Source: Kineosporia rhizophila | GTDB lineage: Bacteria > Actinomycetota > Actinomycetes > Actinomycetales > Kineosporiaceae | Direction of reading: 5' to 3' | Assembly: GCF_021277265.1 (NCBI RefSeq) | Contig: NZ_JAJSOH010000040.1 | Location: 1 to 59,451, forward strand | Length of the DNA: 59,451 bases | In this document: positions 1 through 8,657 of the stretch, in pieces | Numbering within the stretch: the stretch's first letter is position 1 | Layout of the letters: each line of letters opens with the position of its first letter | Program-made: the position numbers and the translations under genes | The notes under the pieces: generated by a model | Databases searched by the model: none | What the model saw: the letters and a program-made list of their open reading frames with translations, nothing else | Told to the model about the DNA's origin: nothing

Positions 1-276
1 CTCTAACTTACCCGGCTGACCGAGCGGTGTAAACCTTACCAGAAGATTTTCACTGCTTCGTTCATCCGGTGTTCCCTGATCGAGCACTTCAGGCCCAACC
101 CGGCGTGGGTTAGTCCTCGGAAGGTGTTCCAGGGAAGTTGAGCCAGGACCGGCCGCTTTCGCGTCCGTGTCTCCCTCGCTCCAACACGTAGAACTTTACG
201 GATGGCCCACAGGCAGGTCAAATCGACGTGACATCACGACGCCGATGAGGCCCAAAGTGACCACACCGCAGGCAGA
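1..276. other. Left-edge non-coding stretch, no gene recognised
   Basis: This stretch lies beyond the 3' end of miaB and is visibly less GC-rich than the rest of the window. The only open frame of note (minus strand, 36-221, 61 codons) has no recognisable motif, no clear ribosome binding site and no neighbour in operon distance. I looked for a tRNA (T-loop GGTTCGA-type sequence and a 3' CCA) and for terminator hairpins; only a 5-bp stem near 98-112 was seen. It is best left as intergenic DNA. Confidence 0.4.
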
Positions 277-1785
277 TCAGCCCCGGCGGAGCACCGGGAC
301 GCCGAGCGAGACCGGCGTCGGCCCGGTGCCGGCACCACCCGCAGGAGCGGGAGCCGGACCACAGGCGTCGATCTGCCGGCGTTCCCAGGCGTCACCCGCC
401 CGGCTGCGCCGCACCGCGTAGGCACTCCCCGAGTCGTCGGCCACCAGGTGGTGCGGCGCCCCGTAGGAGATGCGCACCGTGGCGAAGTCACCCGGCCGAG
501 GCGTGGCCGCCCCGTCCGGGACCGAGAAGTGCACAAGACGGTTGTCGGGTGCGCGCCCGGAAAGGCGCGTCGTCGCCCCGTCCTTACGCCCCTTGCTCTC
601 GGTGACCAGCAGCTCGAGGACCTCGCCCTCCAGCTTGCGGTTCTCCTGCCAGCTGATCTCTTCCTGCAGCTCCAGCAGGCGCACGTACCGCTCCTGCACC
701 ACCTGCTTCGGCAGCTGGTCGGGCAGCGTGGCAGCCGGAGTACCCGGCCGCTGCGAGTACTGGAAGGTGAAGGCCTGGGCGAAGCGGGCCTGGGCCACCA
801 CGTCGAGCGTGCCCTGGAAGTCCTCCTCGGTCTCCCCCGGGAAGCCGACGATGATGTCGGTCGAGATCGCGGCGTGCGGGATCTGCTCGCGCACCTTCTC
901 GAGGATGCCCAGGAACTTCTTCGACCGGTAGGAGCGGCGCATCTCCTTCAGCATCCGGTCGGACCCGGACTGCAGCGGCATGTGCAGCTGCGGCATCACA
1001 TTGGGGGTCTCGGCCATCGCGTCGATCACGTCGTCGGTGAAGGCCGCCGGGTGCGGGCTGGTGAAGCGCACCCGCTCCAGGCCCTCGATCGAGCCGACGG
1101 CCCGCAGCAGCGCGGCGAACGCCCCCTTGTCGCCGAACTCGACGCCGTAGGTGTTCACGTTCTGCCCGAGCAGCGTCACCTCGACCACGCCCTCGGCGAC
1201 CAGCGCCTCGACCTCGGCCAGGATCTCGCCCGGCCGGCGGTCGCGCTCCTTGCCCCGTAGGGAGGGCACGATGCAGAACGTGCAGGTGTTGTTGCATCCC
1301 ACGCTGATCGAGACCCAGGCCGCGGCGGCCGAGTCACGCCGGGTGGGCAGTGTGGAGGGGAAGACCTCGAGCGACTCCAGGATCTCGACCTGGGCCTCGG
1401 CGTTGTGCCGGGCGCGCTCGAGCAGCACCGGCAGCGAGCCGATGTTGTGCGTGCCGAAGACGACGTCGACCCAGGGCGCCTTCTGGACGATCGTGTCCCG
1501 GTCCTTCTGGGCCAGGCAGCCACCCACCGCGATCTGCATGTCCGGGCGCCCGGCCTTGACCGGGGCCAGCTGACCGAGGTTGCCGTAGAGCTTGTTGTCG
1601 GCGTTCTCGCGGACCGCACAGGTGTTGAAGACGACCAGGTCGGCGGCCTCTCCCCCGGGCGCGGCGGGCGCGTAGCCGGCCGCGTCCAGCAGGCCGGACA
1701 GGCGCTCGGAGTCGTGCACATTCATCTGGCAGCCGAAGGTGCGCACCTCGTAGGTGCGCACGGGCGCAGTGTCCTCGATCGTCAT
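277..1785 (-). CDS. miaB: tRNA-2-methylthio-N6-dimethylallyladenosine synthase MiaB
   Basis: This is a radical-SAM methylthiotransferase that adds the 2-methylthio group to i6A37 in tRNAs reading UNN codons. The protein is 502 aa. The N-terminal UPF0004 domain opens with TFGCQMNVHDSERL and carries the further Cys residues in NTCAVRENA and GGCLAQ that bind the auxiliary 4Fe-4S cluster. The radical-SAM CxxxCxxC is present as CNNTCTFC, followed by PSLRGKERDR. A TRAM domain lies near the C-terminus, ahead of a Pro/Ala/Gly-rich tail. The ATG start at 1785 gives the usual N-terminus. The gene stands alone here, and no miaA follows within the window. The motifs distinguish it from its paralogue rimO at 30-31.5 kb. 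Confidence 0.96.
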   Translation of the reverse strand: MTIEDTAPVRTYEVRTFGCQMNVHDSERLSGLLDAAGYAPAAPGGEAADLVVFNTCAVRENADNKLYGNLGQLAPVKAGRPDMQIAVGGCLAQKDRDTIVQKAPWVDVVFGTHNIGSLPVLLERARHNAEAQVEILESLEVFPSTLPTRRDSAAAAWVSISVGCNNTCTFCIVPSLRGKERDRRPGEILAEVEALVAEGVVEVTLLGQNVNTYGVEFGDKGAFAALLRAVGSIEGLERVRFTSPHPAAFTDDVIDAMAETPNVMPQLHMPLQSGSDRMLKEMRRSYRSKKFLGILEKVREQIPHAAISTDIIVGFPGETEEDFQGTLDVVAQARFAQAFTFQYSQRPGTPAATLPDQLPKQVVQERYVRLLELQEEISWQENRKLEGEVLELLVTESKGRKDGATTRLSGRAPDNRLVHFSVPDGAATPRPGDFATVRISYGAPHHLVADDSGSAYAVRRSRAGDAWERRQIDACGPAPAPAGGAGTGPTPVSLGVPVLRRG

Positions 1786-1828
1786 AGCAGCTCAACTGTA
1801 CGACGCCGGCCCGGCGACCGAGGACCGG

Positions 1829-3184
1829 TCACCTACGCCGCTGGTAACGGTTGACGACCTCGCGCAGCGGCGGCACGTGCACCCCGTTCTCGGCCATCAC
1901 CCGGCGCAGCCGCCGCCGGTTGTGCAGGACACCGACCACCCCGACCAGCCATAGCAGGTAGAGGCTGCAGAAGGCGATCCGGAATCCCTCCAGGCTGTAG
2001 GTGTCGGGCGTACCCGCGTTCTGCACGTCGAGCAGCGCCCCGATCATCAGCAGGGCCAGCAGCGAGGCCAGGAAACCGGCGCTGTTCGCCATGCCGGTGG
2101 CGCTGCTGGTCAGGTGCGGCGGGTTGGAGGTACGGGCGAAGTCGAGGCCGACCAGGGAGCCCGGCCCGCCCGCCGCGAAACACATCACCAGGATCAGGAG
2201 CTGCCAGACCGGTGCGGGCCCCGGATTGGCCACCACCACGGCCAGGGCGACCGCCTGGATGCCGACCACGGCGAGCACGGCCCAGGACCGGCGCAGCGGG
2301 TGCCGGCCGGCGAACCTGCCGATCAGCAGACCGAACACGGCGCCCGCCACGACCTGGATCGACAACAGCGCCTGGGCCTGGCCGATGGGGAGCCCCTCGC
2401 CGGCCGTCAGGTAGGGGAAGCCCCACAGCAGGGCGATCACGTTGCCCCCGTGCGGCGTGACGAAGTGCGCCCAGAAGCCGAGCCGGGTTCCCGGGTTGGA
2501 CCAGACCTCCCGCACCCGCTGCACCACTCCCGGTCCGGCGGGCAGGACCGGCGCCTCGTGGTGGGGCGGATGGTCGCGCACGCTGGCCCCCACCGCGATC
2601 GCCACCAGCAGCAGCACCAGGGCCAGGCCGAGGAAGGCGAACGTCCAGCCGCGGCTGTGCACCAGGGCCAGCAGCGGGATCACGCTGACGATCTGGCCGA
2701 ACTGCGCGATCAGACCGGTGACCTGGGTGAGCAGGGGCGCCTGGCGGGGTGGGAACCAGGCGATGATCAGGCGGACCACCGAGACGAAGATGGTCGCGTC
2801 GCCCGCGCCGACCAGGAAGCGGGCGGCGAAGGCGCCCGGCACCGACTCGGTCACCGCGAGCAGTCCCTGGCCCAGGGCCATCACCAGCAGGCCGACGGTG
2901 AGCACCCGGCGCGGCCCGATCCGGTCAAGGATCAGCCCGACCGGGATCTGCATCGCGCCGTACACGCCGAGCTGCAGCACGGCGAAGGTGGAGAGGGTGG
3001 CGGCGGTGACGCCGAAACGGTCGGAGGTCTCGGCGGCGACCGCCGAGAGCGACGAGCGGCTGACGATGGCGAGGATGTAGGCCAGGACGCCGAACGACCA
3101 GACGAGCCAGGCCCGGGTGGAGGGACGGGGGTGCGTGGGTCGGTCGGTTCGGGTCGCCGAGGTCGGGGCGATGCCGGTGCTCAC
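1829..3184 (-). CDS. MFS transporter
   Basis: This is a major facilitator superfamily carrier of about 451 aa with roughly 12 hydrophobic segments. The loop between helices 2 and 3 carries LILDRIGPRRVLTVG, a form of the MFS signature. The substrate cannot be read from sequence. The frame is open upstream to 3283, but the extra 33 residues are Arg-rich and unlike a transporter N-terminus. I chose the GTG at 3184, which starts a short Thr/Pro-rich cytoplasmic tail before helix 1 and has an AGAGA-type ribosome site just upstream. It is transcribed toward miaB with a gap of only 43 bp, so the two could be co-transcribed. Confidence 0.85.
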   Translation of the reverse strand: MSTGIAPTSATRTDRPTHPRPSTRAWLVWSFGVLAYILAIVSRSSLSAVAAETSDRFGVTAATLSTFAVLQLGVYGAMQIPVGLILDRIGPRRVLTVGLLVMALGQGLLAVTESVPGAFAARFLVGAGDATIFVSVVRLIIAWFPPRQAPLLTQVTGLIAQFGQIVSVIPLLALVHSRGWTFAFLGLALVLLLVAIAVGASVRDHPPHHEAPVLPAGPGVVQRVREVWSNPGTRLGFWAHFVTPHGGNVIALLWGFPYLTAGEGLPIGQAQALLSIQVVAGAVFGLLIGRFAGRHPLRRSWAVLAVVGIQAVALAVVVANPGPAPVWQLLILVMCFAAGGPGSLVGLDFARTSNPPHLTSSATGMANSAGFLASLLALLMIGALLDVQNAGTPDTYSLEGFRIAFCSLYLLWLVGVVGVLHNRRRLRRVMAENGVHVPPLREVVNRYQRRR

Positions 3185-3406
3185 TTGAAGACGCTTCTCT
3201 CTGCGGTTTCGGGGGTGGCGGCGGGGTCGTGGCCCGCCCGTCCGCAGCGTCTTCGGTCCGGCTCTACATTCCTGATCCTGCACTCAGGTGCGAATCCAGT
3301 ATCCACCTCGCGACGCAGGGCGACGAACGGCGCCGTTCGTCCCACCGGATTGTTTCCTGGGGGTTGCCGGCTGGGCCGATCCGGGACGATCAGGCATGGT
3401 GGGCCG

Positions 3407-4375
3407 ATGCGGTTCACCAGGACACTCGTGCTCACGGTGCTCCTGCTGCTGCCCATGGGGTGTTCCACCGGTACGGCCACGGCCGACGACTCGCTCGGCG
3501 AAGAACCCGGTCCGGGACGCATCGTGATCACGGCCGGCACCACTGCCGGGGTCTACTACGCCTGGGCCACCGCGCTGGCCCGGGAGCTGGAGAACGCGCA
3601 CCCTTCGCTGACCGTCGAGGTGCTGCCCTCTTCCGGGAGCATCGAGAACCTGGCCCGGCTCTCGGCGGGTACGGCCGATCTGGCCGTAAGCGCCAACGAC
3701 GCGGCGGAGAGCCGGAACGGGCGAGGTGCGGCGGACGACGAGAGCCGGGACGTGCCGCTGCGAGCGCTGGCGCGGATCTACGACGACTACTACCACGTGG
3801 TGGTGCCGGACGGCTCCGGGCTGAAGTCGCTGGAAGACCTGGCCGGGCTGCGGGTGGCGGTCGGCGACCCGGGCTCCGGTACCGCGCTGATCGCCCGGCG
3901 CCTGCTGAAGCTGGCCGGTATCTCGGTCGAGACCAAGGAACTGGGCATCGTCGACGGGCTCGTGGCCCTGGAGAACGACGAGGTGGACGCGGTCTTCTGG
4001 TCCGGCGGCGTGACCACGGCCGCGGTCGAGAACGCCTCCGAGCGCATGCCGCTGCGGCTGCTCGGGCTCGGTGACCTACCCAAGCGCATGCGCGCCGCGT
4101 ACGGGGCGGTCTACCGCCCGGCCGCGATTCCGTCCGGCTACTACGGCATTCCTGAACAGGTGGACACCCTGGCTCTGGCCAACCTGCTGGTCGCCCGGGA
4201 AGACGCCGAAGGTGACCTGGTGACGGCGGTGCTCACCACGATCTTCGATCGGCGCGCGGCCATTGCCGAGGCCGCCCCCGCCGCCAATCAGACCGACCGC
4301 CGCTCAGCGATCCTGACCGGAGGGCTGGAACTGCACCCGGCCGCGGTCGCCTACTACCGCCGGCAGAAGCTCTAG
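3407..4375 (+). CDS. TAXI-family solute-binding lipoprotein
   Basis: The 322-aa product starts with a lipoprotein signal (hydrophobic stretch, then LLPMGCS, lipidation Cys at about residue 19). The mature part begins IVITAGTTAGVYYAWA, a variant of the TAXI (TRAP-associated extracytoplasmic immunogenic) fold start, and continues with SGSIENLARLSAGTADLAV, typical of the ligand pocket. TAXI proteins normally feed a fused DctQM membrane protein, and none is present here. The gene converges with the sensor kinase gene, and their stop codons overlap within a shared CTAG (4372-4375). In related actinobacteria TAXI genes also sit by sensor kinases, so a co-sensor role is plausible but inferred. The start is the ATG at 3407, with a weak ribosome site. 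Confidence 0.85.
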   Translation: MRFTRTLVLTVLLLLPMGCSTGTATADDSLGEEPGPGRIVITAGTTAGVYYAWATALARELENAHPSLTVEVLPSSGSIENLARLSAGTADLAVSANDAAESRNGRGAADDESRDVPLRALARIYDDYYHVVVPDGSGLKSLEDLAGLRVAVGDPGSGTALIARRLLKLAGISVETKELGIVDGLVALENDEVDAVFWSGGVTTAAVENASERMPLRLLGLGDLPKRMRAAYGAVYRPAAIPSGYYGIPEQVDTLALANLLVAREDAEGDLVTAVLTTIFDRRAAIAEAAPAANQTDRRSAILTGGLELHPAAVAYYRRQKL

Positions 4376-5877
4376 CTTGCGGGCGGGATCACGAGCCGCA
4401 CGCTCAGGCCCCCGGCCTCACCGGTCGTCGCCTCCAGCGAGCCGTCGTGCCGCTCCATCAGTGTCTTGGCGATCGACATGCCCAGGCCGGTGCCCTCCTG
4501 CTCAGCGCCCTCGGCGCGCCAGAACCGGTCTGCGATGCGGGGCAGGTCCTGGGCCGAGACTCCTGGGCCGTCGTCGGTCACCGTCACCTCGGCGCCGCCG
4601 CGGGGAGGCTGATCCGGTCCGGACACCTCAACGGCGTGGGCGAGAGCCAGCATCGGCGCCGAACTCGGTCCGCCGATCGGCACCACATCCCGCGGGCCGG
4701 GTCCGGCCGCGGCACCAGGCACTGAGCGCACCTCGACGGTGACCGTCCCGCCCTCGGGCGAGTACTTCAGGGCGTTGTCCAGCACTGCGTCGAGGGCTCC
4801 GGCCAGTGCCCCGGCGTCGTGCAGCCCCTGTGCTTCGACCGCTCCCCGGCGAACGATGTGCACCCCTCTGCGGTCGGCCACCACCATCCAGAAGGCCAGC
4901 CGCTCGTCCACCACTGCAGCGACGTCCAGAGCTACCGCGGGCGCACCAGCGTTCTCCACCTTGGCCAGGGCGAGCATCCGGTCGAGGGTGCCGGCCAGGT
5001 GCCGGCCGTCGGCGAGGGCCTGTTCCATCAGCTCGGTCTGCCGGGCCTTGGACACGCCGGGCAGGCCGGACGTCATCGCCAGCCCCTCCAGCCGCATCAG
5101 CAGGGCGGCGAGCGGGTTGCGGAGCTGGTGGCTGGCGTCGGCGACGAAGGCCCGCTGGGCCTCCACGGCGTCCTGCACGTGCACCGCCATGTCGTTGAAC
5201 GAGGCCTCCAGGCGGCGCAGCTCCGGCGGCCCGGACCCGGTGGGCACGCGGGCCGACAGGTCGCCGGCGGAGATCTGGTGCGCGGCCTCGTCGAGCCGGG
5301 CCACCGGCCGCAGCAGCCAGCGGGCCAGCCGGTCGACCAGGGCGATCGCGCCGATCATGGCCACCAGCTCGGCCGCCAGCAGGATCGACCAGCGGGCGAG
5401 CACCCGGTTGGCCGCCTTCTCCACCGGCGACACGCTGACCACTGCACCCACGACGTCCCCGTCGCGCACCACCGGCTGGGCCGCCACCAGCGGCTCGGAG
5501 TCCCACGGCTGGATGTGGTCCCACACCTCGGTGAGGCGCCCGGACAGCGCGGTGTCGAGCGCCGCGTCCTCCGCCACCGACAGTGCTGCCGAGTCGGCAT
5601 TGCTGTACCGGGGGTGGCGCGCAGCGTCGTAGACCGTCACCGAGATGCCGTAGAGCTCCTCGTAACGCTCCAGGTCGCGTTCCAGCGCCATCACCTCGGC
5701 GGCGCCCGGCTCCTCGCCGAAGGGGGCCCGGCTGACGAACAGCGACAGGTCGGCCATCCGGTCGGTGTGCAGGGTACGGGCCTCGTCCGCGGCCATCCCG
5801 GAGATCAGCGGGATGCCCAGGCTGACCAGGACCACGCCGATCAGCACGAGCAGGAGGGCGGACAGACGTGTCCTCAT
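4372..5877 (-). CDS. gluK: Sensor histidine kinase, GluK-like
   Basis: This 501-aa membrane sensor kinase has a first transmembrane helix at about residues 7-27, an extracytoplasmic sensor region to about 160 and a second helix at about 165-183. A HAMP linker follows (LLRPVARLDEAAHQISAGDL). The HisKA box is FVADASHQLRNPLAALL, with the phosphorylated His at about 250, and an HATPase domain ends in GTGLGMSIAKTLMERHDGS. It sits 18 bp downstream of its response regulator on the same strand, and divergent from a glutamate-type ABC operon. That is the arrangement of GluR-GluK and gluABCD in Streptomyces coelicolor, where the pair responds to glutamate. The ligand here is inferred from this synteny. 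Confidence 0.88.
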   Translation of the reverse strand: MRTRLSALLLVLIGVVLVSLGIPLISGMAADEARTLHTDRMADLSLFVSRAPFGEEPGAAEVMALERDLERYEELYGISVTVYDAARHPRYSNADSAALSVAEDAALDTALSGRLTEVWDHIQPWDSEPLVAAQPVVRDGDVVGAVVSVSPVEKAANRVLARWSILLAAELVAMIGAIALVDRLARWLLRPVARLDEAAHQISAGDLSARVPTGSGPPELRRLEASFNDMAVHVQDAVEAQRAFVADASHQLRNPLAALLMRLEGLAMTSGLPGVSKARQTELMEQALADGRHLAGTLDRMLALAKVENAGAPAVALDVAAVVDERLAFWMVVADRRGVHIVRRGAVEAQGLHDAGALAGALDAVLDNALKYSPEGGTVTVEVRSVPGAAAGPGPRDVVPIGGPSSAPMLALAHAVEVSGPDQPPRGGAEVTVTDDGPGVSAQDLPRIADRFWRAEGAEQEGTGLGMSIAKTLMERHDGSLEATTGEAGGLSVRLVIPPAS

Positions 5878-5895
5878 CGACTCCTCATCGGTTGA

Positions 5896-6666
5896 TCAGG
5901 ACCAGGTCGAGCTCGCCGCGCCGATCGCCAGCCGGTAGCCCACCCCACGCACCGTCTCGATCAGACCCGGCGACCCGGTCTTGGAACGCACCGCGGCCAC
6001 GTGCACCTCGAGCGTGCGCCCGCAGCCGTCCCAGGTCGACTGCCAGACCTCGCTGATGATCTGCTCGCGCCGGAACACCACCCCGGGATGCCGGGCCAGC
6101 AGGGCGAGCAGGTCGAACTCTTTGCGGGTGAGGGCGATCGACCGCCCACCCTTGACCACTGTGCGGCTGCTGACGTCGATCACCACCTCGTCCGGAGACA
6201 GTGGTGCCGGTTCGGTGACGGGATCGCCGTCGGGGCCCACCGACGTCCCCAGTTCGCTCTCTTCGAACGCATCGGTGACCGCGCCGCCGGCGCCCGCACC
6301 CACCAGCTCGCGCCGGTGCCGGCGGCTCACCGCGTGCAGGCGGGCCAGCAGTTCGCGCACGTCGTAGGGCTTGACCAGGTAGTCGTCGGCGCCCAGGTTC
6401 AGCCCGTGCACCCGCGCGGTGAGGTCGGAGCGGGCGGTGGCGATCAGGATCGGGACGTCGTGGGTGCGCCGGATCCGGCTGCAGACCTCGAAGCCGTCCC
6501 GGTCGGGCAGGCCCAGGTCGAGCACCACGGCCTCGGTCTGCGGGGTGAGGCGGGCCAGCGCCATCCGGGCGGTGGTCACGTGCTCGACCTCCATGCCGTG
6601 CACCCGCAGCACGTCCGACAGCGCGGCCCCGAGCCGGGCGTCGTCTTCCACGAGCAGTACACGCAT
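5896..6666 (-). CDS. gluR: Response regulator, OmpR family, GluR-like
   Basis: This DNA-binding response regulator is about 256 aa. The receiver domain has the acidic pair in MRVLLVEDDARLG, the phospho-acceptor Asp50 in VVLDLGLPDRDG and the conserved Lys in DDYLVKPYDVRELLARL. A linker of about 50 residues rich in Glu/Pro/Gly leads to a winged helix of the OmpR/PhoB type (LTRKEFDLLALLARHPG, then RTLEVHVAAVRSK and VRGVGYRL). The frame opens at an ATG at 6687, but the ATG at 6666 gives the canonical N-terminus and has GAAGGTAGGGG just upstream, so I use it. It forms an operon with gluK and is divergent from gluABCD, its likely target. Confidence 0.92.
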   Translation of the reverse strand: MRVLLVEDDARLGAALSDVLRVHGMEVEHVTTARMALARLTPQTEAVVLDLGLPDRDGFEVCSRIRRTHDVPILIATARSDLTARVHGLNLGADDYLVKPYDVRELLARLHAVSRRHRRELVGAGAGGAVTDAFEESELGTSVGPDGDPVTEPAPLSPDEVVIDVSSRTVVKGGRSIALTRKEFDLLALLARHPGVVFRREQIISEVWQSTWDGCGRTLEVHVAAVRSKTGSPGLIETVRGVGYRLAIGAASSTWS

Positions 6667-6682
6667 CCCCCTACCTTCGCCG

Positions 6683-6722
6683 GTCACGGTGTTTCGGGGA
6701 AGTCACGTAACCAGCCCGTGAC
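6683..6722. promoter_or_regulatory. Repeated GTCACG sites in the gluR-gluA divergent region
   Basis: The 139-bp region between the divergent gluR and gluA starts holds GTCACG at 6683-6688 and 6702-6707 and its complement CGTGAC at 6717-6722. The last two form an inverted repeat with a 9-bp spacer. A response regulator controlling both directions would be expected to bind here. Assignment to GluR is inference; OmpR-family sites are more often direct repeats spaced 10-11 bp. Confidence 0.35.
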
Positions 6723-6805
6723 CTCAGAAGATCCTCAATTCACCTTCACCGGCCGCTAGGTTCTTTCTACCTTCCAGACACACCATGCCGGAGGAGGAAT
6801 CAGCC

Positions 6806-7612
6806 ATGACGGCGGAAAACGTTGCACCGGGCGACGATTCGATGACATCAAACGGTGTCAACGGGTCCGGCGAGCGGACGGCCCTGGTCACCCTGACCGG
6901 CGTCAACAAGCATTTCGGCTCTCTGCACGTGCTCCGTGACATCAACCTCACCGTGAGCACCGGGGAGGTCGTCGTGGTGATCGGGCCCTCCGGGTCCGGA
7001 AAGTCCACCCTGTGCCGGACGATCAACCGGCTCGAGACGATCGACGCGGGAACGATCACGCTGGACGGAAAGCCGCTGCCGGCCGAGGGCAAGGCCCTGG
7101 CCACCCTGCGGTCGGACGTCGGGATGGTGTTCCAGTCGTTCAACCTGTTCGCCCACAAGACCGTCCTCGAGAACGTCACCCTCGGCCCGATCAAGGTCCG
7201 CAAGGAGAAGCGCGCCGAGGCCGAGAAGCAGGCGCTGGCCCTGCTCGAGCGGGTCGGGGTGGCCACCCAGAAGGACAAGTACCCGGCCCAGCTCTCCGGC
7301 GGTCAGCAGCAGCGGGTGGCGATCGCCCGGGCCCTGGCGATGAAGCCCAAGGTCATGCTGTTCGACGAGCCCACCTCCGCGCTCGACCCGGAGATGATCA
7401 ACGAGGTGCTCGACGTGATGACCTCGCTGGCCAAGGAGGGCATGACGATGGTCGTGGTGACGCACGAGATGGGCTTCGCCCGCCGCGCCGCCGACCGGGT
7501 GGTCTTCATGGCCGACGGTCAGATCGTCGAAGAGGCGCCGCCCAGCACGTTCTTCACCAGCCCGAGCAGCGACCGGGCGCGCGACTTCCTCTCCAAGATC
7601 CTTACTCACTGA
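6806..7612 (+). CDS. gluA: Glutamate-type ABC transporter ATP-binding protein
   Basis: This is the ATPase of a polar amino-acid uptake ABC transporter, 268 aa. It shows Walker A GPSGSGKSTLCR, the Q-loop in VFQSFNLFAHKTVLENV, the signature LSGGQQQRVAIARALA, Walker B VMLFDEPTSALDPE and the His-loop VVVTHEMGFA. The frame is open from 6785, but the ATG at 6806 follows an excellent ribosome site (GGAGGAGGA) at 8-bp spacing. An unusual Asn/Gly/Asp-rich leader of about 30 residues precedes the domain. It heads the operon gluA-gluB-gluC-gluD. Glutamate as substrate rests on synteny with gluABCD of Streptomyces and Corynebacterium. Confidence 0.95.
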   Translation: MTAENVAPGDDSMTSNGVNGSGERTALVTLTGVNKHFGSLHVLRDINLTVSTGEVVVVIGPSGSGKSTLCRTINRLETIDAGTITLDGKPLPAEGKALATLRSDVGMVFQSFNLFAHKTVLENVTLGPIKVRKEKRAEAEKQALALLERVGVATQKDKYPAQLSGGQQQRVAIARALAMKPKVMLFDEPTSALDPEMINEVLDVMTSLAKEGMTMVVVTHEMGFARRAADRVVFMADGQIVEEAPPSTFFTSPSSDRARDFLSKILTH

Positions 7613-7649
7613 ACCGGTTTCACCACTTACCAAGAGATTGGCGCACCCG

Positions 7650-8576
7650 ATGAAGACCAGCATCCTGCGTACCCCGCGCGCCCGCCGCACCGTCAAGGTC
7701 GCGGCCGTCGTCGCGGCCGGTGTCCTGGCCCTCACCGCCTGCGGTGACAGCGACTCCGACGACAGCGACACCGGCTCGGCCGAGGTCAATGACGACGCCA
7801 CCTTCGAGGCCGGCACCACCATGGCCACCCTCCAGGAGGCCGGGAAGATCACCATCGGCACCAAGTTCGACCAGCCCGGCTTCGGCCTCAAGGGCCTGTC
7901 CGGCGACCCGGAGGGCTTCGACGTCGAGATCGGCAAGATCATCGCCGGTGGCCTGGGCATCGAGGGCGACGACATCACCTGGGTCGAGACCCCCTCCGCG
8001 GTGCGCGAGACGGTGATCGAGGACGGCGACGTGAGCCTGGTCGCGGCCACCTACACGATCAACGACGAGCGCAAGGAGCGGATCACCTTCGCCGGGCCGT
8101 ACTACGTGGCCGGTCAGCAGATCATGGTCCGCAGCGACGACACCGCGATCACCGGCCCGGACGCGTTCAAGGCCGACTCCAAGCTGAAGGTCTGCTCGGT
8201 CGCCGGCTCCACCCCGGCCGACAACATCGGCGAGTACCTGGCCAGCCCCGGCCAGCTGGTCACGTTCGACGTGTACAGCAAGTGCGCCGACGCCCTGCGC
8301 AACAACCAGGTCGACGCGGTGACCACCGACAACGTCATTCTGCTGGGCCTGGTCGGCGACTCCGACGGCGCGTTCAAGGTGGTCGGTGACACGTTCACCG
8401 AGGAGCCGTACGGCATCGGCGTCAAGAAGGGCGATGTGGAGTTCTGCAACTACATCGTGGACACGCTGAAGAAGGCGTCCGAGGACGGCTCGTACGAGAA
8501 GGCCTGGACCTCCACCGCCGGCAAGGTCGAGGGTTCCGAGGTCCCGACCCTGCCCACGGCCGACGCCTGCGCCTGA
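7650..8576 (+). CDS. gluB: Glutamate-binding lipoprotein of the ABC transporter
   Basis: This is the extracytoplasmic binding protein of the amino-acid ABC transporter, 308 aa. It has an Arg-rich N-region, a hydrophobic core and lipobox LALTACGD (lipidated Cys at about residue 31), then an Asp/Ser-rich linker. The mature domain is a family 3 solute-binding protein: GKITIGTKFDQPGFG, then GFDVEIGKIIAGGLG, the ligand-contact region AATYTINDERKERITFAGPYY and LRNNQVDAVTTDNVIL. A TTG lies in frame at 7638 with no room for a ribosome site, so the ATG at 7650 is preferred. It is the second gene of the gluABCD operon and is followed by a hairpin that may keep it at higher level than the permeases. Confidence 0.94.
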   Translation: MKTSILRTPRARRTVKVAAVVAAGVLALTACGDSDSDDSDTGSAEVNDDATFEAGTTMATLQEAGKITIGTKFDQPGFGLKGLSGDPEGFDVEIGKIIAGGLGIEGDDITWVETPSAVRETVIEDGDVSLVAATYTINDERKERITFAGPYYVAGQQIMVRSDDTAITGPDAFKADSKLKVCSVAGSTPADNIGEYLASPGQLVTFDVYSKCADALRNNQVDAVTTDNVILLGLVGDSDGAFKVVGDTFTEEPYGIGVKKGDVEFCNYIVDTLKKASEDGSYEKAWTSTAGKVEGSEVPTLPTADACA

Positions 8577-8589
8577 GCTCCTGGTGAGT

Positions 8590-8620
8590 CCGGCACCGGG
8601 GCTCCCCGCCCCGGTGCCGG
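8590..8620 (+). terminator. Intra-operon hairpin between gluB and gluC
   Basis: A perfect 13-bp GC-rich stem (8590-8602 pairing with 8608-8620) with a 5-nt loop lies in the 81-bp gluB-gluC gap. There is no T-run after it. Such hairpins after binding-protein genes act as partial terminators or as 3' stabilisers that raise binding protein over permease. Confidence 0.65.
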
Positions 8621-8657
8621 CTCCACGACGTCCCCGAACTGACTGGAGTCACTGGTC

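Noticed and set aside
36..221. 61-codon minus-strand frame at the left edge
   Set aside because: No motif, no ribosome site and an unremarkable composition; left as intergenic.
2114..3406. Long plus-strand reading frame running into the TAXI gene (753 codons in all)
   Set aside because: It is antisense to the MFS gene, is rich in Arg/Gln/His/Gly as high-GC shadow frames are, and the TAXI gene has its own lipoprotein start at 3407.
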